Shown here piece after piece: positions 1 through 10,962 of a stretch of 64,000 bases of DNA (positions are counted from its first letter, which is position 1; each line of letters begins with the position of its first letter). The translations under genes were made by a program, and so were the position numbers. The notes beneath the pieces are model-generated. The model was not told the DNA's origin, made no database searches, and worked only from the letters and a program-made list of their open reading frames with translations. The stretch spans positions 31,705,727 through 31,769,726 of the forward strand of contig CM072527.1 of NCBI GenBank assembly GCA_036898135.1. The letters are read 5' to 3'. The stretch comes from Oncomelania hupensis (taxonomy: Eukaryota > Mollusca > Gastropoda > Littorinimorpha > Pomatiopsidae).

Positions 1-74
1 ATGCTGAGAGAGGGGCGACAGGAGACGTTGATCAACTTTAGCACTGAGAACAGCCATTCTGACGCTCATAGGAG
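1..74 (+). CDS. Host gene, exon a (partial 5' end)
   Basis: Open from base 1 in frame 1 and ending at a strong donor, GAG|GTGAGT, at 74/75. It encodes about 24 residues including ETLINFSTENSHSD and leaves two bases (AG) of a split codon. The next exon supplies the missing G, so phase 2 matches. The ATG at base 1 is probably internal, because the gene appears to continue upstream of the window. It is linked to the rest only by phase and by polar residue style; the intron between is 39 kb, so the join is less certain than the others. Confidence 0.6.
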
Positions 75-184
75 GTGAGTAGCATGAATGAACCTTACGT
101 TGGTGTTGCCGCCAGCTTTTGTTGGTGAGGATAGGTGAGAGAATGTGTACCTGTGAGATCTATTGGTGGGATATGTTTTTGGTT

Positions 185-905
185 GCGGTCTTAGTCTTCT
201 TGTTCTTCTTTGTCTTCATCTTCTTTGTCTTGTTTTTCTTTGTCTTCATCTTTTTTTGTCTTGTTCTTCTTTGTCTTCTTGTTTTTCTTTGTCTTCTTCT
301 GTATCTTTTTTTTTCTTTTTCTCTTTGTCTTCTTCTTTATTTTTTTTTATTTTTCTTTGTCTTCTTCGTTTTTGTCTTCATCGTCTTTTCTTCATTTTTT
401 TTGTCTTCTTGTTTTTCTTTGTTTTCTTCTTCTTTGTCTTCATTGTTTTGTCTTCTTCATCTTTGTCTTCATTGTTTTGTCTTTTTCGTCTTTGCCTTCA
501 TTGTTTTGTCTTCTTCGTCTTTGTCTTCATCTTCTTTGTCGTTTTCGGTTTTTTTGCCTTTGTCTTCTTGTTCTTCTTTGTCTGTATTTTTGTTCTTCTT
601 TGTCTTCATCTTCTTTGTCATCATCTTTTTTGTTTTGTTTTTCTTTGTCTTGTTCTTCTTTGTCTTTTTGTTTTTCTTTGTCTTTGTCTTCTTTTTCTTT
701 GTCTTCATCTTCTTTGTCTTCATCTTCTTTGTCTTCATCTTTTTGGTCTTCATCATCTTGTCTTCATTGTCTTTGCCTTCATCTTTGTCGTCTTCTTCTT
801 TGTCATCGTCTTCTATGTCTTCCTCTTCTTTGTCTTCATCTTCTTTGCCTTTGTCTTTTTGTTTTTCTTTGTCTTCTGTTCTTTTTCTTCCGCTTCTTGT
901 CTCCT
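185..905. repeat. Degenerate TTTGTCTTCATC pyrimidine tract
   Basis: About 720 bp in which the + strand is almost pure C/T/G with very few A. It is built from variants of CTTTGTCTTCTT and CTTTGTCTTCATC. Three + frames and one - frame stay open only because of this bias, and the predicted peptides are poly-Phe/Leu/Ser or poly-Lys/Glu. It is not coding. It begins about 110 bp after the donor of exon a. Confidence 0.9.
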
Positions 906-3780
906 GTGAGCGTGTGTGAGTACTTGTATTTGTGCTTGTGCCTGTGTGTCACAGAAGGTTGAATGGGAGAGTGTGTGTCAACTGCATAGTTTTGAACCCT
1001 GATGTGTCAGTGTGTTTGGGAGTTTTAGTTCTCAGTAACTGCCAACAGTTAGCACTTTTGTAAAGTTCACCCTCTTCTTGTCAATGGGTTTGTATTGTCA
1101 GGTTGTTCGTCATGTGTACTTAATGTGCAGTAGCATTGAGTAATTGATCAAATCTAATCCTTGTATATTCACTTGCCAGTTATTGTGTTTCCAGGTATCT
1201 TGACATCATGTGATAAGACAACTTTATTCTCTCTCTATCTTTCTCTCACCCCACTCCAGTCTTCTTTCTGTATCTACGTTCATGACATCCATATGATTTT
1301 CCATATGTGTACATTTGCCAATCTGTTGCTATGAATTAATAAATACTCTTACTGTGAATTCTTGCATGCAAATGTACCCGCATTGTACAATATGGTGAGG
1401 TAAGGTTATTGCCAATTTTGGGGGGGGGGGGGGGAGCGCGTATGTTACTCACTACACCTGTTAATGCTAATTACCGACGCTTAATACCAAATAAAGGCTG
1501 AGCATGTGTACCTTGGTTACTAGATAGGCAGTGCAGTGTTGTAAGCAGAACACGCTTTGGATCCCAGCAAAGGATGATATTATACTAATTATATAATCCT
1601 CTAAAGAGGTGTAAGGTTAGTAGTTTTTCATCTGTAGCCATTGTGATGATATTCTGGGGAAGATCTTACTAAGGGGTAAGACTTATTGATAGATGGGCGA
1701 TGTGCTACCACTATCGATCGTTCTTTTACCAGAATTCCGTAAGTTGTGTGAGAGACAGATCACGGCACTTAGGTCACATAAAATTTATATTTGTTCTCGG
1801 GAATTTTAGTATCATTTGGCTCAACTTGAGAACCGTTAATTACTAATCAAAAGACTAGATTATTATGTCTCGAGAGAAGAAAACTAATAGCTACACAACA
1901 ATACAAATAGAATGACACCAGTCGTATGTACGTAATTTCACTTTTTATATATTCAACACAAACTTTAACATTTCTGCATTAACCGGTAATTTAATAAGTA
2001 ATATAGTTCCAAGTGCTGGGAAAATGTTTTAACAGGTTTCTTTCGTCATTTGCTACCTGCGGTTACGATTTTCACTGTTCGTACGTTTCTAATGTTCTAG
2101 TTTCTCGAGGGTATGACTCAGTTTTTGTGGGTGACTTAGCTAAGGTAAGTCGGGTCGCTCTTGAAGCTGTGGGGTTTTGACGTGGTCAGGTAGAATCGTG
2201 GTAGTTCTCCTTGGTTCCACGGGAGCGACGGTCAGGCGTTCGTCTCCACAAACGTGATCCCAGGTCCGACCTGTAAAAGTCGGAGCTCTGGCTACAGTAT
2301 TCTCGTTAGCTATAAGTGTGCGGTCTCCTCTGCAAAGTGTCTATAGCATCAGACACCTGCAGGGTTCCCATATGCACAATTCAATTCGAATCTTAAGGCT
2401 AGAATACATCAATCCACATGCATACTGTCTCGGAAACAATAATCTGTTTCTGTAACTATATATATATCAAGAACATATTATCAATACATGGCAATCAATA
2501 TACAATAAACATACACATATCAAAACTACTAGTTTTATCTTACTTGTGGACTCTGGGACTCGTGAAATCGTCTTTTACGTCTCTAGCACTCTCTTGATGA
2601 GATGGAGATAGACGGGCACTGCAGTTTGTTCCTTTGGTCGACCCTCACAGCTTAACAGTTCTTTTGCGACTGACTAGCTGATTTTTGGTCCCCAAGGGTA
2701 TGCAAAAGTCCCTAGTAGTCTTCTGACCAATCGTTTTTAGCTCTCGTTTTCTTTACTCTCGCATCTACAGAATTATGGTTCTAATTTGAATAGTTCCTCC
2801 CCCTCTCTCTTGTCACTGGACACGCATAATTATCTTTAAAGTGGAGTGTCAGGGTTCGAGGGTAGGATAGATGTAATAACGATAAGCTGTGCCTGCCCAA
2901 GGCTGGTGACATCATCTTGGTAACTTTTGGCTGGAGTGAGCTACTTAGTGTCTCATTGACTATGGTAAGTTATTTACCGAAGACAACGTTATGATTAGTT
3001 TTTGACTTGAGTATGCTATTTAACATTCTTGGTCGCTCCGTCTGTTAGATGGTATCGGTAGTATCGGCGGTGTGACTGTTTCCAGGAAGTTAATTTGCCA
3101 TGTGTGTGCTGCTTGTTAGCTAACTGTTGTATTAATGTCCAGTTCCATTCGATGGTATCTCTGTTTCGCTAAGCTAATTTCCTACATGTTTGTCGTCAAT
3201 ATTTCTGCTGTTACAGCCATTCCGTCCTAGAGGAGTGAAGAGGCCAAGGGCTCTTTTTTTTTCTTTTTTTAAAAACCCGGGTCCAGCGGCTGATTTTTTT
3301 CCAGGGAGAATTTGTTATGGCATTGGAACGGAGCGTTAATAAACTCCCTTTCCTAAGGGTCAGATTATTGAGGTTGAAAGTAGGTTGGGCTCCATCTCTC
3401 CTCTCCCTCGTTGGTTTTATCTTCCGTAAGTTTTAAAGAGAACCAGGAACCCAACCACAGCTAGGTGGACCCCAATACAGCGACCAGTGCGGCGCGGTTT
3501 CGTTTTGGGGATACAAGATACAGGATTTTATTGGCCCAAATAAATTTACAGCTTGCATGGGCTCATTCAAGTATTAACCTTGATCGTTTCGGGCGTCGGG
3601 CAAACATTGCAAATTGGTTTTTCGGCCATTCCTGTTTGGACTCAAATCAGCCTTCACAAGATGCGTGCACGCTCGCACAATACATTGAAAGTGTCATCGA
3701 CAACTGTCCCTGCCACACGATCTTACCATCAAAGCACGCTCCTCGTGTTTGACCTAGCAATACCATTGTAATTGGAACGA
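906..3780. other. Intron 1, no recognisable feature
   Basis: Apart from a 16-base G run near 1420-1435 and a short TA run near 2458-2467, nothing codes for or resembles a known repeat here. Short open frames near 3465-3770 have no recognisable content. Confidence 0.5.
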
Positions 3781-4040
3781 CCAACAAACACCTACAAAAC
3801 GGCTCTCTTCACAGTGCTCTCCAGTGGATGGAATGCTTGCACAGACCAACAAACGCCTGCAAAACGGCTCTCTTCACAATGCTCTCCAGTGGATGGAATG
3901 CTAGCACAGACTAACAAACGCCTGCAAAAGGGCTCTCTTCACAATGCTCTCCAGTGGATGGAATGCTAGCACAGACTAACAAACGCCTGCAAAAGGGCTC
4001 TCTTCATAATGCTCTCCAGTGGATGGAATGCTTGCACAGT
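3781..4040. repeat. 65-bp tandem repeat, 4 copies
   Basis: Copies begin at 3781, 3846, 3911 and 3976, exactly 65 bp apart. Each contains ACAAACGCCTGCAAAA, GGCTCTCTTCACAATGCTC and CAGTGGATGGAATGCT. The last two copies share AAAAGGGCT where the first two have AAAACGGCT, which points to stepwise duplication. Confidence 0.92.
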
Positions 4041-4574
4041 GTACACCTCGGTGTATAATACCATCCCAACGATTGGGGCCTTGAAAGCCTTTTCAGTTGG
4101 TATGACCGACGATGACAGACGCGTTTCAACCCTGTGGAAGAGGGTTGAAGGGGAAATAGAACGTTCATCTGTTTACGGACAGTTTAACATGCACCAAAGA
4201 TGAAGTGGCTGTTGGCAGAAATGAATGCAAGACCTACGTGTGATTGGGCCATGCGCCATTAAGCTAGTTGCATACCATTGTGCGTTGGACAGCTCAAGGG
4301 TGTTAGGCTGTTGGTACTTTCGTTTCAACTTGAGTGGACAGGTACAAGGCTTACACCATGCTGTTCGGTGCTAAGACATATTATCCTACAATATGTTTAT
4401 CATCGATGTTTTTCGTAGCGAAGGCATACAGCATATGTTGAGACGTAACATTCGGATGGTGTGGAGTGTGCGTGTGTGTGTGTGCGTTTGTGTTTGTGTG
4501 TGCTTTGTTTAAAAGGACTCACTTTGACTACGCCCCCTCCCTCCTCCATCCCTCTCCCGAAAGATCCAGTTAAC

Positions 4575-5400
4575 GTTTACAGTATTGGAACTGTTAAGGC
4601 ATGTGCACAGCAAAGAGGAACGGGATAGAAGATCAATGCCAGGAAATAGAGAACAGTCTGAACAAGAACAACAGCAAGGTCTACCAGACTGTGAAGCGGC
4701 TGACAAGTGTTACTCTGCCCAAGGTCTCCACGATCCAAAGCAAGTCTGGCATATGCCTTACAGAAGAACAAGAAGTCTTTGAGAGATGGACAGAGTACTG
4801 CTCTGACCTTTACAACCACACACCAAACGGAGACCCATCAGTTCTAGCATGTCCCCAGAACAGAGAAAAGAAGAAAACCTCCCAATTCAATCTCCGAGAA
4901 GAAGTTGAGGCAGCAATGCAATCGCTGAAGAAAGGGAAGTCAGCGGGAGTAAACCCGCAGAATTGCTTAAAGCCGGAGGTGAAGCGATGATTGACGCCCT
5001 CACCATTATCTGTAACAGTATCTGGCAGAGTGGGGGGTGGCCTCCATCATGGACCCAGTCGCTTGTCATCACTCTTCCCAAAAAGGGTAACCTTCAGGAG
5101 TGGCAAAATTACCGCACCATCAGCCTCATCAGCCGTCCCTTCAAAGTCCTCCTGAAAATAATACTCAACAGATTAAAACCATAAACTGAACAAATCATAA
5201 CTAAAGAACAAGCAGGATTCAGGGCAGGGCGAAGTACCACTGAGCAGATTTTCAACCTCAGAATAATTTGCGAGAAATATCTACAGCACCAACATCATCT
5301 ATATCATCTGTTGCTGAGGACAGAGAAAGATGGAGTAGGCTAGTTAAACGATGATCGGTGGTGCCCCAACGACTTTGGAGTTACGGGATAGGATAGAATA
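4575..5400 (+). pseudogene. RTE-type LINE fragment 1, internally deleted
   Basis: Broken + strand ORFs (about 4601-4990 and 4963-5184) match the middle of the LINE copy on the minus strand at 9290-21010: the linker before RT, then the RT block WTQSLVITLPKKGNLQEW and YRTISLISRP. After the AGRSTTEQIFNLRIICEKY block the sequence jumps near 5305 straight to the 3' end of the element (AEDREKDGVG-like) and the GGATAGGATAGAATAG tail. Most of RT and the C-terminal domain are deleted. Frameshifts and a TAA within RT (near 5182) make it dead. Confidence 0.85.
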
Positions 5401-6050
5401 GAATTGGAACTGTATAAGAGCGATAAATAAAGAAAAAAGAATAAACTGTCTTGTTTTTCTATGGCTGGGATTGACACCAAACATAATATAATGAAGCAGT
5501 CAGTGTTTGTATCGTAAGGTGACGTGTTTAGCCTAATCAGTGCAGACATACGTTTGTGATGGTGTCGGAAGCCGCTAATGAGTGAGCGCAGCGAGGAAAG
5601 GTTACGGTCGGCCGAGTAATGCCCATTCCATGTCCCTCTTTTCTTCTTTTCTGGCACACAGTCTTGTGATTCACGCACGCAGGCCCGCACGCACGGACAC
5701 GCAATCGCATAGAAAATGCACGCGCACGCATGCCGCACGCATACCTACTGGGGTGAGGGGTAGGAGGGACAAGGGGGAGTTGCTGGAGGGCGCTAAGAAA
5801 AACAAACCGCACACTGTTTGGTATCATAATTCTATCTGTGAATTAACTTGACACTTCGTTAGGCTGGGTAAGGGTGTTGAGGAAATAACTGCAGGGCCGT
5901 GCACAGTTGAAATCCCGTAACCAGCACAAGCGTTTTGACTAGTCATTGTGGAAAAAGCGCTGACCAGCAGAGACACTGGCCCAACTTTTTTCCGTTTGCT
6001 CCACTAGGAATGATGGTGAAGGAAACCACCACCACCACCACCACCAGCCT
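5400..6050. other. Intron 1, no recognisable feature
   Basis: Unique-looking sequence with Arg/His-biased short open frames on both strands and no similarity I can name. It ends with a short (ACC)n run at 6028-6046 directly before a SINE. Confidence 0.4.
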
Positions 6051-6495
6051 AGGAGGCACTGTGGTCTAATGGTAGTGCTTCGGCTTGCGGATCGGAAGGT
6101 CCCGGGTTCGATCCCTGGCCGGGCCATTGTGTTGTGTCCCTGGGAAAGACACTTTACTCCTGTTTTCCTACTCCTTCTGATGAGAGTATAAACCGAGGTC
6201 TAGTCTGTGTCGCATACTGATACATTCCATCATAACGGACTTTAAAAGATCCTGACGCTCATGTCCTAGACGGGTGAGTGCCGGTGACAAGAAAACACCC
6301 AGCATGCACCTAGGTCCTTCTCCCCCATCCCTGGCTGCCCAGGATTGTGCTCAGTTGTCCGGGCGTCAGACCATGCGCCCAAAGGCTGCGGGTGGGCGTC
6401 TCAGGCGGCTTGAGTTAGATCCTGTATCGGCCAGCGCCTTGAGCAGCTCTTGAGCTGGAAAAGCGCTATATAAGAACGATTAAATAAATAAAATA
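6051..6495 (+). repeat. tRNA-headed SINE, family 1, full-length copy
   Basis: The head near 6055-6125 carries pol III-type boxes: GTGGTCTAATGGTAGTGC (A box) and GGTTCGATCCC (B box). A ~300 bp body follows, with TATAAACCGAGGTCTAGTCTG and ATGCGCCCAAAGGCTGC. The 3' end GCTGGAAAAGCGCTATATAAG then ATTAAATAAATAAAA is typical of LINE-mobilised SINE tails. Further copies lie at 25690, 33914, 38510 and 41035, all in the same orientation. It is not a functional tRNA gene, since the anticodon arm region is not a clean cloverleaf. Confidence 0.88.
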
Positions 6496-6690
6496 CTCCA
6501 GCATAGAGTCCCTAAGGATCGGGTTTAATGAAGTCCAAGATTCTTGGCGTCATTATTGAAAATCCAGTCCCATTTCTGTAGGCGAGACAACTATAGTTGT
6601 GATGTTTGGCGGACGCTGTTTTGACTCGGCTAGTCGTAACATCCAAGTCTGTGCACAGAGATATGATCCGTGTTCGTGCTACTAGTACCG

Positions 6691-7945
6691 CTCCCCCGTG
6701 GGGAGTGCAGGGGGTTTCAGCATAAATAGTATCCCCACTTTCTGGAAATTTAGTTGCGGCTCCTGCCGCCCCAATTAAACCACGGTCTTGATAGACGGTT
6801 TTAAGGCGCGTTGTCTATTTTTTTTAAACTTTTTTACCTCTTATCTAATTGTTTTCACTTTTGTGTGTTTGGTGGTCGACTGTGGAGGTCTTATTTGTTG
6901 GAAGTGATGTTTTACGATTTATAATTAATTTGATAATCATAGTTCTTAATTGCATGCTTTTAATCTTTTTTTATACACCGTCGGCTCAGTTCCTAGCTTG
7001 CAGGTCTGATTCGCCCCTCAAATAAAAGTTAAATATACTCTGATATTATATTGTTGGACAGTTTCCCTCGGCCCTCCCCTCGCTCCTTCCTCGGCCCGTT
7101 GCGCTTTTATTTTTATTTTTTGTTTCTCGTTGGCCCTGTCGTCCTCCCTGGCGCCCTAGTCCTCCCGTCGCTGTTTGCCTTTGTAGTCTGTACCTTTATT
7201 ATTTTTCCATCTGCCATCAATTTTTCCATCCTTCCGACAGTAGCTGCAGCGCTTCGCGCTCCTTTTTCAATATTTTTTTTTTAAAAGAAAAATTTGCAGC
7301 ATGACTTTTTATTACAACGAACATTTTACATCCAAGTCCCCTATATGCTTACGTGTCCGGGGAATTTAATATGCCTGCCTGCCTGCCTGGAAATTTAGTG
7401 CTTTAAATTCCCACTGTCGCTGTCTTTCTCCTTTGTTCTTTCTCATTCCTACTCTGTTCTATCAATCAACTATTCTATCTTCTTCGCTAGACCAGTCACC
7501 TACCTTTTTTCTTGAAAACTTTTCCGGGACAAAACTCCTCATGTGTGTGTGGGGTCTGTTGGATCAGCTTGGAAATATTGGACGCTTTCTGCCAGGTGGT
7601 CACTGGGGCTTCCTATGATGTTATTATGGCAATGTAGGCATTTTATATGTATCATGTGTTTTGTAGATATTTTATAATGATGTTTATATTCAGTTTTGTT
7701 TTTGTAAACGGGGGTTCGATAAATTAGAGTATAATCTCAGCGTCCCCTGCGTGGGATGTCTTTATTGTAAAGTGACCGGCTGGTGGAGTGCCTTCAGTGT
7801 TACCACTAGGGTTGTTTCGGCAGATCTTTTATGCTGATCAGGGGCGAGTGCTCTTTCAGCGAAGTTGTGGTCTTGATTTTGTGGTCCTGATTCGGCTGTA
7901 CTGGGTCCTGATTTGGCTCGGAGGAGTCCGCTGGGCCTAAAGCAA
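6691..7945 (+). repeat. 572-bp-type retroposon copy, interrupted by a 633-bp insertion
   Basis: The start (GGGGGTTTCAGCATAAATAGTATCC...) matches the family start at 57328. The rest resumes at 7387 and runs to the shared tail GGTCCTGATTTGGCTCGGAGG / GTCCGCTGGGCCT near 7905-7940. The copy is diverged relative to 57328-57899. The small open frame at 7433-7618 is part of the repeat and not a gene. Confidence 0.85.
6754..7386. mobile_element. Insertion inside the retroposon, with 12-bp target duplication
   Basis: CTGGAAATTTAG occurs at 6742-6753 and again at 7387-7398, flanking 633 bp absent from the other copies of the host retroposon. The insert starts TTGCGGCTCCTGCCGCC and ends in a short GCCT repeat. 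A 12-bp duplication suggests a non-LTR retroposon. Its family was not recognised. The 77-codon open frame at 7051-7284 shows nothing recognisable. Confidence 0.75.
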
Positions 7946-8325
7946 TAATTCATGTAATGGACCATTACGGCGATAATGGAATGGAAACCGAGAACTGCTA
8001 CGCATTCACGGGTTACAATCATGAGAAGTCATCTCGTCACTGGGAGATAAAACCACAGATCGGCAATTAGTCATTTTATGTATAGTTTGTTTTGATGGTG
8101 CGTGGATTTTTGGATTGTATTCGTCATCCAGGCGGGCGGCGATATTCGGGCCGCATTTTCAGCGAAAGCGCGGCAGCAGCGAGAGCCGCGCCACCCAGGA
8201 CGTGGGGGTGGGACAGGACCTACAGTGCATCCTTGGTTAAAACCTTTAAAGTGGCTAGACTGGACCTCCACAACCTCTACAGCCGTGATACCACTAAGAT
8301 GGACAGTGAAAATAGACACTTTTAT
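7946..8325. other. Intron 1, unassigned
   Basis: Short overlapping frames, some GC-rich near 8130-8220 (GCGGCAGCAGCGAGAGCCGCG). No repeat family or coding domain was recognised. It directly precedes the 19-bp minisatellite. Confidence 0.35.
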
Positions 8326-8769
8326 CTTGGTTATCGGTGGTTATCTTGGTCATCGGGGGTTATCTTGGTTATCGGGGTTATCTTGGTCATCGGGGGTTAT
8401 CTTGGTTATCGGTGGTTATCTTGGTCATCGGAGGTTATCTTGGTTATCGGTGGTTATCTTGGTCATCGGAGGTTATCTTGGTTATCGGTGGTTATCTTGG
8501 TCATCGGAGGTTATCTTGGTTATCGGTGGTTATCTTGGTCATCGGGGGTTATCTTGGTTATCGGTGGTTATCTTGGTCATCGGAGGTTATCTTGGTTATC
8601 TGGGTTATCTTGGTTATCGGTGGTTATCTTGGTCATCGGGGGTTATCTTGGTTATCGGTGGTTATCTTGGTCATCGGGGGTTATCTTGGTTATCGGTGGT
8701 TATCTTGGTCATCGGAGGTTATCTTGGTTATCGGTGGTTATCTTGGTCATCGGAGGTTATCTTGGTTAG
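8326..8769. repeat. 19-bp minisatellite with alternating 38-bp higher-order unit
   Basis: The unit is GGTTATCTTGGTTATCGGT, alternating with GGTTATCTTGGTCATCGGA or its -GGG variant, for about 23 units. Two shorter units (GGTTATCGG- and CTGGGTTATCTT-type) break the register near 8365 and 8600. All three + frames stay open across it, giving spurious proteins of more than 200 residues. Confidence 0.95.
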
Positions 8770-8943
8770 TCGCCGGTTTCCTACGCCGATTCCCGCAAAG
8801 GGCGAACTTATGTGACTTAGGTACAAGACTATTGAGGTCACCGAGGGTTTTTTACGGGTTCTCCGGTTTCCTCCCTCCATTCAGTAATGGTATTGGATGC
8901 AGACAATATAAAATTTCACAGATTAAAAATTCGATTTCATTTC

Positions 8944-9098
8944 TGTCTTCTAATAGTGACTTGCCTTTACACCACACGTTTGAGTGAGGAATGTGTGATT
9001 ATTGTGTATGTAGGAGTGTCTGTAACATGTGAGCGTGTATGTTGGTTACAGATCGCCGCGCTTTGAGTCTGATTTAGGAATATGGCGCGTATAGCATC

Positions 9099-9161
<63 letters not shown>

Positions 9162-9162
9162 C
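8944..9162 (+). repeat. ATT-tailed short interspersed repeat, family 2, copy 1
   Basis: Shares CTTCTAATAGTGACTTG, GGAGTGTCTGTAACATGTGAG, GCTTTGAGTCTGATTTAGGA and GCGTATAGCATC with copies at 57060-57220 and 62805-62975, and in reverse at 42025-42190. It ends in (ATT)n at about 9098-9160. The 3' tail with a grown microsatellite is typical of retroposed SINEs. No clear pol III boxes were seen. Confidence 0.8.
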
Positions 9163-9289
9163 TTGGTCATCGGTGTGCCAGGCGTACCCTGTCATAGCAG
9201 TCGTGCGCTAAGGAGCAGTCCCCAACCTCATTAATTTTGTGGACAGTGATTGCAGTATACGGAAGGATTCACTTCTGCTACCTATCCCT

Positions 9290-10962
9290 ATCCTATCCTA
9301 TCCTGTCCCATAACCCGAAGGTCGTAGGGGCACCACAGATGATCGCTTAACCAGCATACTCCATCTTTCTCTGTCCTCAGCAGCCCTCATGGCTTCGCTC
9401 AGTGTCAAACCAGTCCATTCTCGAATGTTGTCCTCCCACCTCTTTTTCGGTCTCCCCCTTCTTCTACCTCCTTGCACTGTGCCTTGCAGAATGGTCTTTG
9501 CAAGGCCTGATGATCTGGTGACGTGGCCATACCATCGGAGTTTCCGTTTCTTCACCACTGTGAGCAGGTCATCGTGTTGTCCAATGGCTTGTGTGATGGT
9601 CTGTCGGACTTCAACGTTGGTGATGTGTTGGGTATAGGAAATGCACAGAAGTCTTCTGTAGCACCTCATCTCCATGCTTTGTATTCTTCGTTGGAGATCT
9701 GTTGTGAGGGTCCATGCTTCGCAAGCATATAGGAAGATGGAGATGACCAGAGAGCGCAGCAGTCTTACTTTGGAATGTAGACTGATGGTTCTGTCTTTCC
9801 AAATGGGCTTCAACCTTGTCAGGGCAGCAGTTGTTTGTGCGATCCTGGAGAGGACTTCCTGTCGAGACCCATTGTCTGACACAATGGCTCCTAAATATTT
9901 GAAGCTGTGCACTGTGTTGAGGGATTGGCCTTGTACTTTGATGTCCGTGTTGATGCCATTGGTGTTGTTGGTCATCATTTTGGTCTTCTCTGCACTTATC
10001 TCCATTCCATAAGCTCTGGAGGTGGTTTCAAGCCTCTGTACAAGCTGTTCAAGTTCTTGTTCCTCTCCAGCCAATCCATCCATATTATCCGCAAAACGAA
10101 GATTGGAGATTGCTCTGCCCCCTATGCTCCGGTCCTGATTTGGCTCGGAAGAGTCCGCTGGACCTAAAGCAACAATAAATCAATCAATCAAAAAAGCCCC
10201 CTATGCTGACTGTGCCTTCGTGATCTGCAAGAGCATCTGACATGATGCGCTCTAGGAAGATGTTGAAGAGTGTTGGAGAGAGTAGGCATCCTTGACGCAC
10301 ACCGATTGTTGTTCTGAACCAGTTCCCGATGACGCTGTTATGGAGGACTGCACTGGTAGCCTTGTCATACAGGCTTTTGATGACTTCTATAATTTTAGGG
10401 CTGATGTTGTACACTTTCATGGTTGCCCATAGAGCTGCATGCCAGACTCGGTCAAATGCCTTCTTGAAGTCTATGAACACATGATATAGATGTTGTTGGT
10501 GCTGTAGGTATTTCTCACAGATTATTCTGAGGTTGAAAATCTGTTCAGTGGTACTTCGCCCTGCCATGAATCTTGGCTGTTCTTCAGCTATGATTTGTTC
10601 AGCTTGTGGTTTCAACCTGTTGAGTATTATTTTCAGGAGGACCTTGCTGGGATGGCTGATGAGGCTGATGGTGCGGTAATTTTCACACTCCTGAAGGTTA
10701 CCTTTTTTGGGAAGAGTGATGACAAGCGACTGGGTCCATGGTGTAGGCCATTCCCCACTCTGCCAGATCTTGTTACAGATAATGGTGAGAGCATCAGTCA
10801 TCGCTTCTCCTCCTGCTTGTAGCAGTTCCGCTGGTATGTTGTCCACTCCCGCTGACTTCCCTTTCTTCAGCGATTGCACTGCTGCCTCAACTTCTTCCCG
10901 GAGAATTGGGAGGATTTCTCCTTCTTCTCTGCTCTCGGGACATGCTAGAACTGATGGGTCTC
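9290..10962 (-). pseudogene. RTE-type LINE copy 2, 3' part: RT and C-terminal domain
   Basis: Minus-strand ORFs 10184-11008 and 9298-10083 encode most of a reverse transcriptase, interrupted by a 67-bp retroposon tail at 10129-10195. Visible RT blocks: SLVITLPKKGNLQECENYRT, FIDFKKAFDRVWH and GVRQGCLLSPTLFNIF. The catalytic box reads FADN instead of F/YADD, a mutated active site. The C-terminus LRWYGHVTRS plus GRRRGRPKKRWEDNIREW is typical of RTE/BovB-type elements. The 3' end has a short TATCC (GGATA) tail at about 9290-9302, as RTE elements do. The 5' part lies beyond the Ty3/gypsy insertion, at 19679-21010. Confidence 0.88.
10129..10195 (+). repeat. Tail-only insertion of the 572-bp-type retroposon
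   Basis: 67 bp consisting only of GGTCCTGATTTGGCTCGGAA, GAGTCCGCTGGACCTAAAGC and a CAAT/CAATC-rich tail. It is flanked by a perfect 12-bp duplication, GCCCCCTATGCT, at 10117-10128 and 10196-10207. It splits the LINE RT ORF. This is a severely 5'-truncated retroposition event and fixes the mechanism of the family. Confidence 0.92.

Noticed and set aside
163..962. Three overlapping ORFs of about 250 codons rich in Phe, Leu and Ser
   Set aside because: Produced by a pyrimidine-only tract that cannot contain stops on that strand; no domains and all three frames equally open.
6055..6126. Candidate tRNA gene
   Set aside because: A and B boxes are present, but the sequence continues into a repeat body found in other copies; stems do not form a proper cloverleaf. 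Called a SINE head.
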